A stretch of 64,000 nt of DNA from NCBI RefSeq assembly GCF_901000735.1, contig NC_081544.1, positions 30,932,095-30,996,094 on the forward strand. The letters run 5' to 3'. Below, in pieces: positions 25,691-37,525 of this stretch; position 1 is the stretch's first letter; every line of letters starts with the position of its first letter. A program made the position numbers and the translations under genes. Under the pieces are notes generated by a model. That model was given only the letters and a program-made list of their open reading frames with translations, was not told where the DNA came from and did no database searches. The DNA comes from Corylus avellana. Lineage: Eukaryota > Streptophyta > Magnoliopsida > Fagales > Betulaceae.

Positions 25691-26667
25691 ACCCAGAAAT
25701 TAAACAGTTCAAAAATCGGAAAACTAGTAAAAAAATACAACTAAGTCAACAAATCAGGAAAATAAAAGAAAGTAAAAAAAAAAAAGAAAAAAAAGAAGGG
25801 AACTTTGTGTTGTGAGAACTGAATCATTCTCTCTCGGATCGTGAACAGGCACAGACACAGAGGGGAGAGCAAACCTTATGTGGTAGAGAATCAGAGAGAG
25901 AGAAAGGCACTCCGGGGTTTAATTAAAGTGATAGTAATAAAAGAGAATCAATCAAAGCCCAAGCCGGCGTGAAGATGAAGGGGATGAAAGAGCTCCACGC
26001 CTGTAGCAAACGGAGGTTTAGAGAAAGAGAGAGAAGAGGGAGGGGCAAAGGTGTAACAAATATTCATTTATATATTTGCCCTCATCTGGAAAAGCATAAT
26101 AAAGGTCAACTGGAAGGAGGGTAGCAGTTAATACCATTAAATACAGAGAAAGAGAAAGAGAAAGAGATGGAAGAGCAAGAAACAGCCAACTAATTAATAG
26201 CCTGAGTTATGTCATTTAATTTCGCACCCTTTCACTCACTCCCTTTTTTACAATCTTCCCAGTTCCCACAATTTTGCTTACACTCACCTCTGCCCATGAA
26301 CTTCCCCGGAAAATCATATTCTCCCCACGGAAAAAGGAAAACACTTTCCGCCACGCCAAACACCAAGCTTTCGCGATATACCAGAAGCCCTTTTTAAGTA
26401 AAGTAGAGGCTTTGACCCTCTCCTTATTTAAGCCGAAATTCCTTTTCCAACTGGCATTGATGCGGTGAATCTGAGCTCCTTTGTTGGAAAGTCAAACCGT
26501 GCTTGACATCGTCGGAGGAGACTTTTTTATTTGTTTGTTTCTATGTTTGGTTCGCCGGAGAAAGAGAATTATGGCGTATCTGCTAGTCTCCTGGGTGTGT
26601 GATGCTGCCGTGTCAGATTCTGAAGATCCCAGAGCAGCCCATGGGCGATCTGTGATTCTTTCGAGCT

Positions 26668-26710
<43 letters not shown>

Positions 26711-29700
26711 GCTTTGTATTATAAAATAATATTTCAGGATCTCTGCTTCTGTTTTTACCTTTTTTATATATTTCAACGGGTCCCCACCTTTTGAAGACAC
26801 ACGGTGCCTTTACTCCAGACGTTGTGAGCACGAAATGATCACCGTTGGATTTTAATAATACATGGATGGTCTTCGTTAAATTTTTTATTTTTATTTTTTC
26901 TCAATTTTAATTTAAACTTCTAAGATAATTATATATTTCCTAATTTATCTCATATTTAAATATTTCCACCTATTGAAAGAAATTTGAATCTATTAGAACA
27001 TATATCTTACAACAACAAAATTACATTAATAATAAATCAACTTTATACCAGATTATAGACTGTTTTGTTAAAAAAATAAAAATAATTTGATTTGATTTTG
27101 TGATAAATAAATTCCTGAGATCTCGAAATGATCCAATAACTCTTTCTGATATATGTGTCTAACAAATATAAAAAATGATACCTTGTCTGTCACTCACGGT
27201 CAGCTTCATTAGTTTAAAATTTTTTTAAAATTTATTTATTTGACTCTCTAACACTTCTCAACAAATATATCACTTTATGCAAAATACGATCTGTCACAAT
27301 GCCATTATAAAATTGTAAATATACCATCAAATAAAATTAAAAGTTGACTAAAGTGGTTGGTCATACCATAATTATGGGGTGGTTTAGCCAAAGTAGGTGG
27401 TGAACCACCCTATGGTTATGGAAGTCGTTTATCAACCCATTTATTAAATTTTGGGAATGATTTAGCTATCTTAACGGTTATGGGGTAGACAACTACTTCG
27501 GTCCAAACTATTTTTTTATTTTTTTATTTTTTTTTAAGATAAAAAATTATTTTTTTAATTTAAACCCCAAAAGTATATATATATATATATATTACAAAGC
27601 TGATATTAGAAAACAATACTGTTCCAGTAAAAAAAATTAATAAATTGTTAACGAAATGGTTAAATTTATTATTTGTTATTAACTAAAAGTAGTTAGAAAA
27701 CGAATGATTTCGTTGTGTGGATCGAGAATTTTATCGTATGACAGGATCCAGCGAATCAACGACGCTCTTTATACTACCGAAGCGGGGCTATTGTTGGGAT
27801 CAGCACCGGCGTCACATGACCTGGCGTGTGATTGGCTCACACGTGGCGGCTGGAATGTGATGGGTTGCTATTGTGCGCTGGGGGGGGCCCAGGGATAGCA
27901 AACCTTGGGTCTGTATTTGGTCAGGGTAGGAGGGTGACAGGCCAAAACAGCAAGTGGTCCAAATGAATGAATGAAATAAATGATGTGGTACTGTTCGGAC
28001 CAACCCCGTACTATAATGTTTTAACGTTTGGGAATTATCCCAATTAGCCGTTCCATGTTGAAAGGGTACATGAATGCGGATGTTCTAAGAATTCTAGTTT
28101 CTCAAATTATTAAGTTTGATCGTCCATGTTTTTTTGGTCTTATTAAGGAAACGAAATAACTTGTTTTCTTCCCTTTTTTAAAAAGAAAAAAAAATAGCAC
28201 AAATGGTTTTTTTTTTTTTTTTAAGTGATTTAATTATTTCATTTTCTTCTAAAAAAAAAAGAAAAAAAGCACAATTCTTTTTCCTCCAACAACAAAACAA
28301 CTCACAACACTTCTTCTTCCTCATGTCAAAAAAAAAAAAAAATTATAAAAAATTCTAAAAAATTCTGAAAGAGTATTATTACACTCACAAGATTTAAATT
28401 CATGTGACGGTCTAAAAATGGACAAATAAGTATAAATAGGTACTGCTCATGAGTTGTCATTGGCAGTACACCAATGGCAAAAATTTGTAGAAAGATATTT
28501 TTAAAAATCATATTATATAATATATCCCTGCATCTATCCCATCTACCACATTTAGTAACCATGGGATTTCCACTCAAATCACATTGAAAGCCTATCAACT
28601 AAACACCTTGATATCGATAGGGACAGATGCCGTATGTGATCGAAAACAAGACATACACTGATATATTTGCTGTTTAAATTGTTAGCAAATTTATTGAAAA
28701 TCTAAATCTCGAACAAATAGCATTATTCATGGAATATCATTACTCGAACAAATTATTTCGATTGTATAATGCTTAATGTGACTTGAGGGTTACCTAAATG
28801 ATCATATGATTTATGTCCCTTATTCTCTTCCCATATTAATTGCATACCCTCTCTTTGTATTAACTGATTAGAGAATAAATAAAGCAGCACAAATTGTAAA
28901 TGGCAATTATACGAATGCCCAGATTGGCTTAAATTGAAACAAATGGATCATCAATGATCTGAAACTGATGGGTGAAATTAGAGACACAAACAACCCTTCA
29001 ATGATTACACCATCTACTCCAATACTTCCAATTGGTACATTTGCTATATGATGATATTAATGCTGTTTCATATGTCTCACCAACAAACAATCCTGAATTC
29101 TTGTACTGAAATAATTCCAACATTTAATGAGACCCCCTTTGAAAAGAGGAAGAAGAAGAAGAAGAAGAAGAAGTAGTAGTAGTGGTGAAATTATGGGGTT
29201 AAGAAATATGGGCACCTGGGGTTTGGGCAAAAACAGACAAAGAGCACTTTTTGTGTTGTTAAATTTTAAATATATTTGTTTGTTTTCTTCACATTTCAAT
29301 GAGCCTTGTAGGTGAGCATTAGGATTGAAGACAAAAGCAGCCAAGACACGTTCCAGCTTCAAGACAACCTCTGCCTCCCCTGATTGAGGTGACCATTGGG
29401 GGACAAAACCTGCTCCAGTTGTGCCCGTGTGTGTCTCCTGAAAAATTTGTATACATATTTTGGACTCTTGTCTCTTTTGTGATGGAGACTTGGCCCGCCC
29501 ATAAGGATAGGGAGCATTGCTGTACTTCAATTTCTTTTGCTTGATGGTTTTAGATTTGGATTTTTCTGAGAGAAGATGATAATATCAGCAACCCCAGAAA
29601 AAAAAAATGTTTTCAAAATCAGATTCGTAGGATTAGACAATGCCAATGAATATGAATCGTATGATGGACTTCAGCCACTGGATTGGTGTTTGACTTCGTA

Positions 29701-30599
29701 ACTCTAAAGGAATTTAGGGAAATGATGCACGGAAATGAGCTGTGGGTGGCATTGGCATGCATGCTCTATTGTTATCATGAATAAAGGAATGCCTTCCTTG
29801 TGAAACAATCTTTGTCAAGCCTTTGTGGTGAAGCAAGCATTCTTTTATAAAATTGCATAAAAAAGAGCATGCATTGGCACGTCATATATTTACATGTAAA
29901 ACCCAACGATTATGTCATTTTGTAATATAAAAAATTGATAAATTATTTTATTTGTCTAGCATTGCTTTCAGGACATACCAAAAATCTCTCAATATGTGGT
30001 TGATGTCTCAGTGCATGTCAACAAAAGCATACCTATCTTGTCTGATTAGGTTTATTATAATACGTAATTGGTTAAATTGACATATTATCAAATGCAATGC
30101 TTGAATGGCTGGACAACAATATCTATTGGAAACATGGTCACCAAAGAATGACAACAATATTAAAAATACAAGTCAACATCCAATAGATGGAGACCACTTC
30201 ATCTCACAGGTATGTGCTGGCTTTGGTCTTGTCCTTTCTTCATATTCTCTTCTCTTTTTTTCCTTCTTTTTTTTTTCCAGCTGGCTGTAAATTACTTGAC
30301 TTTGAGCAGAAGCTTTAGTCAGGCCTTGCAGGCCCCATCAAAGCATACAATTTCCAGCAGGTGTCTTTGTTTCTTATTTTGTTTTTACTAAACACAAACT
30401 CTCACATTTATACGGGATTAAACTCATTATTTCATTATTTTATTTTTTTTTAATTTATAGTTTTTGTCATTAAAACTTACATCTACATACCATATCAAAT
30501 GAAAATGTAATTATGTAAAGTATTATAATAAGCTGACAAAATTTTGACCCAACCCTTGTCTGGGAAAATGATGCTGTCAACAATTATGTTCTTCAGAAA
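25691..30599. other. Long intergenic region between the gar2-related gene and GEK1
   Basis: Contents are: the gar2-related promoter with GA-rich tracts (25890-26170); a TC microsatellite (about 26670-26705); AT-rich DNA; a short GC-rich block (about 27700-27910); and long A/T runs. An open stretch at 29057-29530 (-) has no in-frame ATG at its start and matches no family I know. The 3' flank of GEK1 occupies the right end. No gene is supported here. Confidence 0.5.
26670..26705. repeat. (TC)n microsatellite
   Basis: An uninterrupted run of TC dinucleotides, about 36 bp. Confidence 0.95.
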
Positions 30600-33500
30600 T
30601 CAGTAGAAGTCAGCTGGTTTGCCAATTTTTATGTTCTGCTCACCTAGGAACCCTGTTATAGCATTCTTCTGCCAGCTTTTGAAACTCCTGCAACCAGTAA
30701 GTAGCAAGGTAACCTGAGGGATTGAAACAATTGGGGAACCTAACAGCTCATGCATTATGTAATTATATACCTAAATCTCACTTAAAAAAGAATGTGCAAA
30801 GTTATAATGCTAAACAAATGATCCTCCAAGAAAAGGAGTGAATAACAAGGAAAGAACCCAAAAAGGTAAATTGTAATCATCTAGCTGCACCACTGCATTA
30901 GAATTTCATACTTATGGTCCTACAACTTTATGCTGTTCATAATTTGAAGCTCATTGCTCAGAGATTGCAATTTTAGATACTCTGCGCTCATATCTCTACC
31001 AACATCAATGTTTCACGTGCCAAGAAAAAAAAAAAAAACCACACTTGTTAAGCCAAATAACCATAACTTGTGATCTAGATGTGCTTTAATAATGATTTAG
31101 ATAACCCTCCTTAATATGCATCAGCGGCATTAGAGTTTCGAGTGTCGGAACATATATTTAGATCTCAGTAATCATCAAATGCAATTTTTAGCACTAACAG
31201 TACATCTATATAGCTAAACCATAATGGGTGTCATGCAATTAAACCAAATATTCTTCTCTGTGATCTTACTTGTGATCAAGATGTGCAATAATTTCCCCAC
31301 CAGGGAAAGCCAATCTTGTAGCCTCAAATGCAGCTTTAATTGATTCCCTCCAAGTCCCGCCAACCTCTTTTGCATTTATTTCTACTTTTGACAAGCTTGG
31401 ATCTTCCATCGGCAAGGAGTATCCGGAAAGTAGGTGACCCACCCAAACACCATCTTTCCTATATTTACAATCAACAGATGACTCATTTTCAGAGTAGGTG
31501 TGAAATAAAAACTATTTAACTATTATCAATTGAGAATACATTTATCTATGCTTCAGTTAGACATCCAAATAGCATAATAACAGTTAAGACTATATGAGCT
31601 CTCAACAATAAAGACCTATGATAGGGCAAAAGGACCCAAGATTGATGCAAACATTACTTCCCCATAACAACACACACTAACCAAAAAAAAAAAAAATCTG
31701 AGTTCAGATGTTTCTTCATAGCTTGAAATGATCTTTTTAGTATAGTCACATCCACATGGTCAACCCATTTGAAAGGTTAGAGTTCAAAGTCACAAACTAA
31801 TACATAATAGTAAGAAACATATTGCAAAGAATCAAGAGAACCGAAAACTGCAGGATGGCTGTAACTTACAGAACTATGTCCATATGCCGAGGTGCATAAT
31901 GTCCACCACCTATCCCAAGAAGGACTCTGTTATTATCATTCTCCCTAGGTCACAACAAAATTCAAAATTGACGTTAATGAAGCATCGTCAATAAGAGGGG
32001 ACAAATATTGTAGGCCAAGAGCATATCATAATAAAATAAATTTTATTGCATAATTATTCTCTATTTCTAGAATGAGTAATACATAAGAACATATCAACAT
32101 GACAACCAGAAGAAAGAAATAAGTTAAAGAAGCCCAAGTCCAACCTGAAAAATGGAACGCACTAAAAAGAACACTTACCAAATGAGCTATCATGTAAAAC
32201 AGAATGCACAAAATCACGTATGGGAAGTGGTAAAACAGGGGCAGAAATAAAGGGCAGGCCTATGGGTATTGAAAATGAAACTAGTTTACTATATAGAATA
32301 AGTGAGTTTTGGTTCAAGAATGAAAATGCAAACATCAGGCTTTGCATCAAAAAATTGATCAAGAAATAGCATAAGAGAATCGTTCTTTTTGGACTGCACC
32401 TGCTCCAGTTTCCTACAGCAGCACCTCCTCCAAGCCCAAGTCCTTCAGTGATTAGCTGCAACCACCAGTTCAACCAAATTTCAGTAAAAAGAATTCATTT
32501 TTATATAACTCCTAACAAGCCATTGTCATAATGCAGATTGAATACATTTATCCTTAATTTGAAAAAAAAAAAAATGGTTGAGAATAACTAAGGTGCAAAT
32601 ATATGAACATATGTCATCCATATCCAGTCATATGACTTTGCTGCAGCACATTGGAGAATTTGCGTGACTAACATTTTTTTTTTTTGATAAGTAACAGAAG
32701 AAACTAACATTAACACTAGAACTATGATCGTGACTCTCATTGATTGGAACATGCCAAAACTTAGAAATTAAGAAACGGCAAAAAAATAAGGGACGTTGCT
32801 TGCACAAAAAACGTAATTTTTTTTTTAAAAAAAAAGGACATGTCGGTGACTGATGCTCAAAAAAATTGAAGTCATTAAGTGATACTCACCAGAGCAATAA
32901 CACGAGCTGCATCCTGCCTCTTCCAGTATTCTTCTGTGCTACCTATATCAACCAGAAGAAAGCAATTAGGTATAAAATAGAATATTCAAATAAATTAAAT
33001 GTAATATAAGATTGGCAGAAGCTCAAAATATGAATTTCCAGCTGAAAACTAGCACATATCAAGGCTCCATTTGTTTCTACAGGACATGTTTTTCCTCAAT
33101 AGAAGATATTTTGGAAAAAATATTTTTTTCCTTTTTTCTTTTTATTTGGTTGAAACCTTAAAAATGAATTTTCAGTGTTCATTTGAACGACAAATTTCAA
33201 TGGAAAAATCCATAAACAAGCAACACTAAAGCCCGTGGAGTATTGAGAAAGTGGAAGGGGGTGGTGGTGGTGGTGGCACAAAGAACCAAGGAGGGTGTGT
33301 CCTGAGAGAGGAGAGAAAAAAATGGGAGACATAGAGAGAAGAGAGTATTGTTTCTCACGAAAATGACTTATGCATTTTCCACCACTTCAGGTGTAATTTT
33401 CAGTTGACCAGAATAAAATTTTCCATTGACTAGTATCTTTTAATAGCACCCAACACACACACACACACACAAAAAAAAAAACACATATTCCGTATAACAT

Positions 33501-35440
33501 TTTATGCCAAAAGCCCAGATATGCAAATTTTCCTTTTTGGGCCAAAATGAAAAAAACTCAGATCTTCAACATAGCTAAAAAAAATATTAGGATGAACATG
33601 TTCGTGAGTTGATAAAAGAGGAAGAATGAAACAATACTGTACCATTTGAAAAATTGATACCATGTTATTCAATTTTTCCTAGTTCACCAAGATTCATTTT
33701 CAAAAAGGTTCGTTAATAGTTATACACTAGCTCTCTACCAAACACAACATTCCTCCTTCTCCATGCTTAGGCACATTATGACTGTTGTTTACTTTTGAAA
33801 TAGCTTTCAATGACAGAAGTGGTGAAGTTGTAAACACTAAGCCAAGCTATAGAAAGGTCATTTGACACTAAAAGCTCCTAAAAGAAGAAAAACCATGACT
33901 TAGTACAAAACCTGTCAAAGGAACAAGAGATGCAAAGATGAGTTACCAAGTTTTATCATCTAAATTAATCATCCACGAGATATAAAGATTGAAAAGAATG
34001 CTAACTAGACTTAAGGTAGGCACCACCAAGTATTATCATCTGAAATCAATCATCCATGAGATATAAGGGTTGAAAAGAATGCCACACTAGACTTAAGGTC
34101 AGCTGGCCGAAATTTGGATTCTGGACTGTCATGACTGATGCTTATCACTTCAGATGTTTTTAAAAAGTGGGGTTATAAAGTCAGCCATGCCTCACGAACC
34201 AGAAGGTTGTTAGATGAAGAGGGAAAAAAACAAAATGAGGATGTTTGGCAAGAGAAATAAAGATGAAAAAAGAATGCAACTATGAGAAATTGGACAACAT
34301 TGATTGAGGGCAAGAAGAGGGAAAGTCAGATTAAATTGCTATGAGCCTATGATCATAACGTAAGAAGACCAATGAACACACTTGCAGGAATTATTAAATT
34401 CTAGATGAATTCACCCAAGAAGACGGGAAAAAATAAATAAATAAATTCTCACCCTCCAATATATGCTAGTTTGCACCTTTAAATTTTTTAGTAGTCTCGA
34501 ATTGCTTTACCACAACTAATCTATTACTCTTGCACAGAATTCTGTAACTGAAGGCAATTTAAGAACAACACAACCAGAGTAACTACAAGTCATATATCAA
34601 TTACTTGAAAACACTCGTGTGCCATGAAATTCACTAGATAATAAAACAAACCAGAAAAGAAGTATAGAGAAGACTCACCAATCTCTATAAACATAGTTGG
34701 TTTATTAGTCACCGGTCCATGATGAGTACCCTCCAAAGTGATCTACATATTTGGTAACACAAATGTCAAAAAGAACAATCATATTAGAATGAGCTGAGCA
34801 AGAGAAAAGATACCTCAAACTCAGGAACCAAATTATGAGAATGAGCAATCTTCTTCAACAGTCTCAGCCAGGGGCCAATCCGAGGACTGGGTGGCGCCGC
34901 CCATCCAGGCTTCCCACCCTGTGGCGGAATTTCACCTTCCCTCAAGTGAGGTACCCCTGCGCCACTCGAGGGAATCGAAAAAATAACCATCTTTTCAAGA
35001 ATAAACATAATGGGAATCAGAGAAAGTAAAAGTAAGCAAAAGGGAAATGGAGATTTCACCGATAGGGTGAACAGTGAGAGCGGGGCGGTTGGAAACGGCT
35101 GTATGTTTGCTGAGGAAGATGACCTCGTCGACGGGTTCGCCGGTGGCTTCCTCCCAGCGCTGGTCCAAGTGATCCTCCACAATTATGCTCTTGTCGTGGA
35201 GCACTAGCCTCACCTCTTCGTTAGCGAAGCTCTTCATATCCTCCTAGTAATCACCAACAATCTTAAGAAACAGAATTTTGAAATATGCAATCAATGAAAA
35301 AGGAAATTCAAGGGCTTGGTGGAATATGGCTTGGAACTGAACCTGGAAGAAAGGGCCTGGATGCCAGCCGGGCATGGCTAAAAGCGCGTTGGCCGGGTTT
35401 ATGGACGCGGGGTCCGTCGTCGTCGCCACCACCAGCTTCA

Positions 35441-35444
<4 letters not shown>
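30600..35444 (-). CDS. GEK1: D-aminoacyl-tRNA deacylase GEK1 (DTD2 type), 317 aa, 9 exons
   Basis: This enzyme removes D-amino acids (and, in plants, aldehyde-modified D-aminoacyl adducts) from tRNA; Arabidopsis geko1 mutants are hypersensitive to ethanol. CDS exons: 35343-35444, 35060-35243, 34814-34956, 34679-34742, 32890-32942, 32400-32455, 31870-31944, 31270-31458, 30600-30687. Phases are perfect and all introns are GT-AG. The 317-residue length equals the Arabidopsis protein as I recall it. The N-terminus is MVKLVVATTTDPASINPANA. Conserved motifs are GTHHGP (148-153), EGLGLGGG, GIGGGHYAPRH (211-221) and the basic stretch HLDHKSFKSWQK. The longest intron, intron 4 (32943-34678), carries a minute LINE tail at 32667-32711 in the neighbouring intron 5. 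It is transcribed divergently from TRAX, about 2.1 kb away. Confidence 0.96.
32667..32711 (-). mobile_element. Minute 5'-truncated LINE tail in a GEK1 intron
   Basis: ACTAACATT occurs at 32667-32675 and again at 32703-32711. Between them is a poly-T run and GATAAGTAACAGAAGAA. Poly-T plus GATAAGTAA is the reverse complement of the TTACTTATC-poly(A) tail seen at 43475. This looks like an extremely short LINE-type insertion with a 9-bp target duplication. Confidence 0.6.

Positions 35445-35474
<30 letters not shown>
35438..35474. repeat. (TC)n microsatellite at the GEK1 start codon
   Basis: A TC run begins directly upstream (in GEK1 orientation) of the GEK1 ATG. It is therefore in the GEK1 5' UTR. 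The second TRAX-side copy at 57684 begins within this same repeat. Confidence 0.95.
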
Positions 35475-35478
<4 letters not shown>

Positions 35479-35908
35479 GAACTGTATTTTTTTTTTCCCA
35501 GCCAACGGTTTCTGACCGACCGCCACTGGTCTCTCTACTTCCCGCTGGGACAAAAGAAGGTTGGTAATTTAGACATTTTAACCCGATCTACTGAAATGAC
35601 CGATATACCACTCCAGTTAGGGTTTAAGTTTTAACTCATGAAAAATCCAGTCCTACTTACACAATCATCTCAAAAAGATTAATCAATTTAGAGTTTCTCT
35701 ATAATCCTGTCTAAAGTTTAGTTTTATCCATTAACTAAGCAATGTAAAACTTAACACTCATAACTATCTTTATAAATAATCTACTTTATATAGGCCACTC
35801 TTCACATTTTCAATATGTGATTGAGTTGTTAGATACATCTCCAGTAAATTGGCACGTGCAATCCACCCTTAATTAAAAATGACAAATTGAATAGAGCACT
35901 GGTTAATG

Positions 35909-36010
35909 TTTTTTTGACATGTCCACATAAGGGAAGGGAGAGGGGGGTTCGAACTAGTGACTTTCGCTTCATGATGCGTGATTCACATTCAATTAAGCTA
36001 TCCATTGGGG
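35909..36010 (-). repeat. tRNA-derived SINE copy 2
   Basis: The reverse complement shows an A-box-like TAGCTTAATTG, a B-box-like GTCACTAGTTCGAACCCCCC, and a TTATGTGGACATGTC end followed by A's (poly-T on the + strand). It is shared with the duplicate at 58151-58250, so it inserted before the two copies split. Confidence 0.75.
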
Positions 36011-36935
36011 ACAACACTAGTTAATGTTTTGTATTGCTTATTTTAAATAATAATTAATTTATCTTATTACTTAGAATAATAAATTTTTTTAACAATAATT
36101 AAATAACTAATGAGTAGCAAAGATATTTACTTTATGTCATAACAAATAAATAAATGAACTAATTGAATAACTTGTAAACAAAAATCTAGTTTGCTTGAAA
36201 AGTAAAATTAAATAAAGTGGGTTTGAACAAAATTAAATTAGATAAACTTGAGGATTCAATGCTAACTTGTTCATAATCACAATAGTAATAAGCTATCTAT
36301 TAAAAAAAAAAAAAACATTAATAGTGGTGATTTAGTTGTTTCAATAAAATGTTCAACGTGGTTGAATATGTATTAAAATGAGAGGTTGACTCTGAGGATA
36401 AAAATCATCAATCATATTAGCATTAGTTGTTTTGCGTTTGGATAGAAAGTAATGCCAATTGTTCTATTTGTGTTCCTTAGAAAATAATGTGACTTTTAAA
36501 ATTATAATTTGATTAAAATTAAATAATAATCCATCATAAATTCAATAGTGATTTTAAAAATCACATTAATTTTGAGGAACACAAGAGAGACACAATAATG
36601 ACATATAAAATTATGTTGTGACTCGATCACTTAGTTGAACTTGAGAAAGCGTTTGCGGTTTACATTATATAGGCATCTCATGCGCTGCTCTTAAGGGGAA
36701 GATGCTACTATTGTAATGCACGGGTAGAATAACTATATAGATAATACTAGACATCTCAACATTTTTTCCCAAATGATCTGGTCCATTCAATAAATATATA
36801 TATATATATATATAGTGGGGTCTAGATCATTTGGAAAAGGAAATTTGAAAAAAAATATTGAGATGCTTAGCAACCCTCTAACTATACTGGTCTTCTTTCA
36901 GCCTGCTTTCTAAATTAAATTTAAAAAAAAAAAAA

Positions 36936-37405
36936 GGGAAAAATATAAAAAAGCTTTACAAACTATCAGCCGTTTTCGATTTAACCTCATAATGTTTCAA
37001 ATGTGATAAAGTAGCCCCCCAAACTACCAAACTATTGCATTTTGGCCACTCTGTTAGTCAAAACCGTCAGTTTGGACGAAAACTGTAAAACGACGTCGTT
37101 TTGTTATGGGTTAGTTACTACAATGCCCTTTTATGAAAAAAAAAATTTGTTGGGAAAAATATAAAAAAGCTCCTCAAACTACCAACCGTTTTTATTTTAG
37201 TTCCCCAATGTTCAGAAAGTGATAAAGTAGCCCCCAACAAAATGACGTCGTTTTGCAGTTTCCGTCCAAACGAACGGTTTTGATTAATGGAGTGGCTAAA
37301 ATGAAATAGTTTAATAGTTTGGGGGTTACTTTATCACTTTTGAAATATTAGGAGGTTAAATAAAAAACGACCGATAGTTTACGAGGCTTTTTTATATTTT
37401 TTCCC
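36936..37405. mobile_element. Foldback/MITE-like element next to the TRAX promoter
   Basis: The ends GGGAAAAATATAAAAAAGC and GCTTTTTTATATTTTTTCCC form an inverted repeat. Matching inner segments (CTATCAGCCGTTTTC versus GACCGATAGTTT, ATAAAGTAGCCCCC versus GGGGGTTACTTTAT, and AACGACGTCGTTTTG twice) make the whole element a long imperfect hairpin. It is non-coding and also present in the second copy at 59218-59687. Confidence 0.75.
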
Positions 37406-37525
37406 AAAAAAAAAAGAGAACAAAGAAAAAAAGGTTAATAGTTCCTACCCGAGGGTAGAGAAGGCGCTTCGGGTGTCCAGTAGTGACAGATGTTTTACTC
37501 CACTGCATTTCACAGGATCTCTCTC

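Larger units (their letters stand above)
35445..37525. promoter_or_regulatory. Divergent promoter region of GEK1 and TRAX
   Basis: A stretch of 2.1 kb separates the two start codons. It holds a reverse-oriented SINE (35909-36010), AT-rich DNA, and a foldback element (36936-37405) that ends only about 120 bp before the TRAX ATG. The proximal TRAX flank contains TTACCCGAGGGTAGAG-type sequence and TC-rich leader sequence. No clear TATA box stands out near the TRAX start. Confidence 0.5.

Noticed and set aside
29057..29530. Open stretch of about 157 codons on the minus strand
   Set aside because: It has no ATG at its start (it begins at TTG), shows no recognisable domain, its C-terminal part is Leu-rich low complexity, and no splice partner was found.
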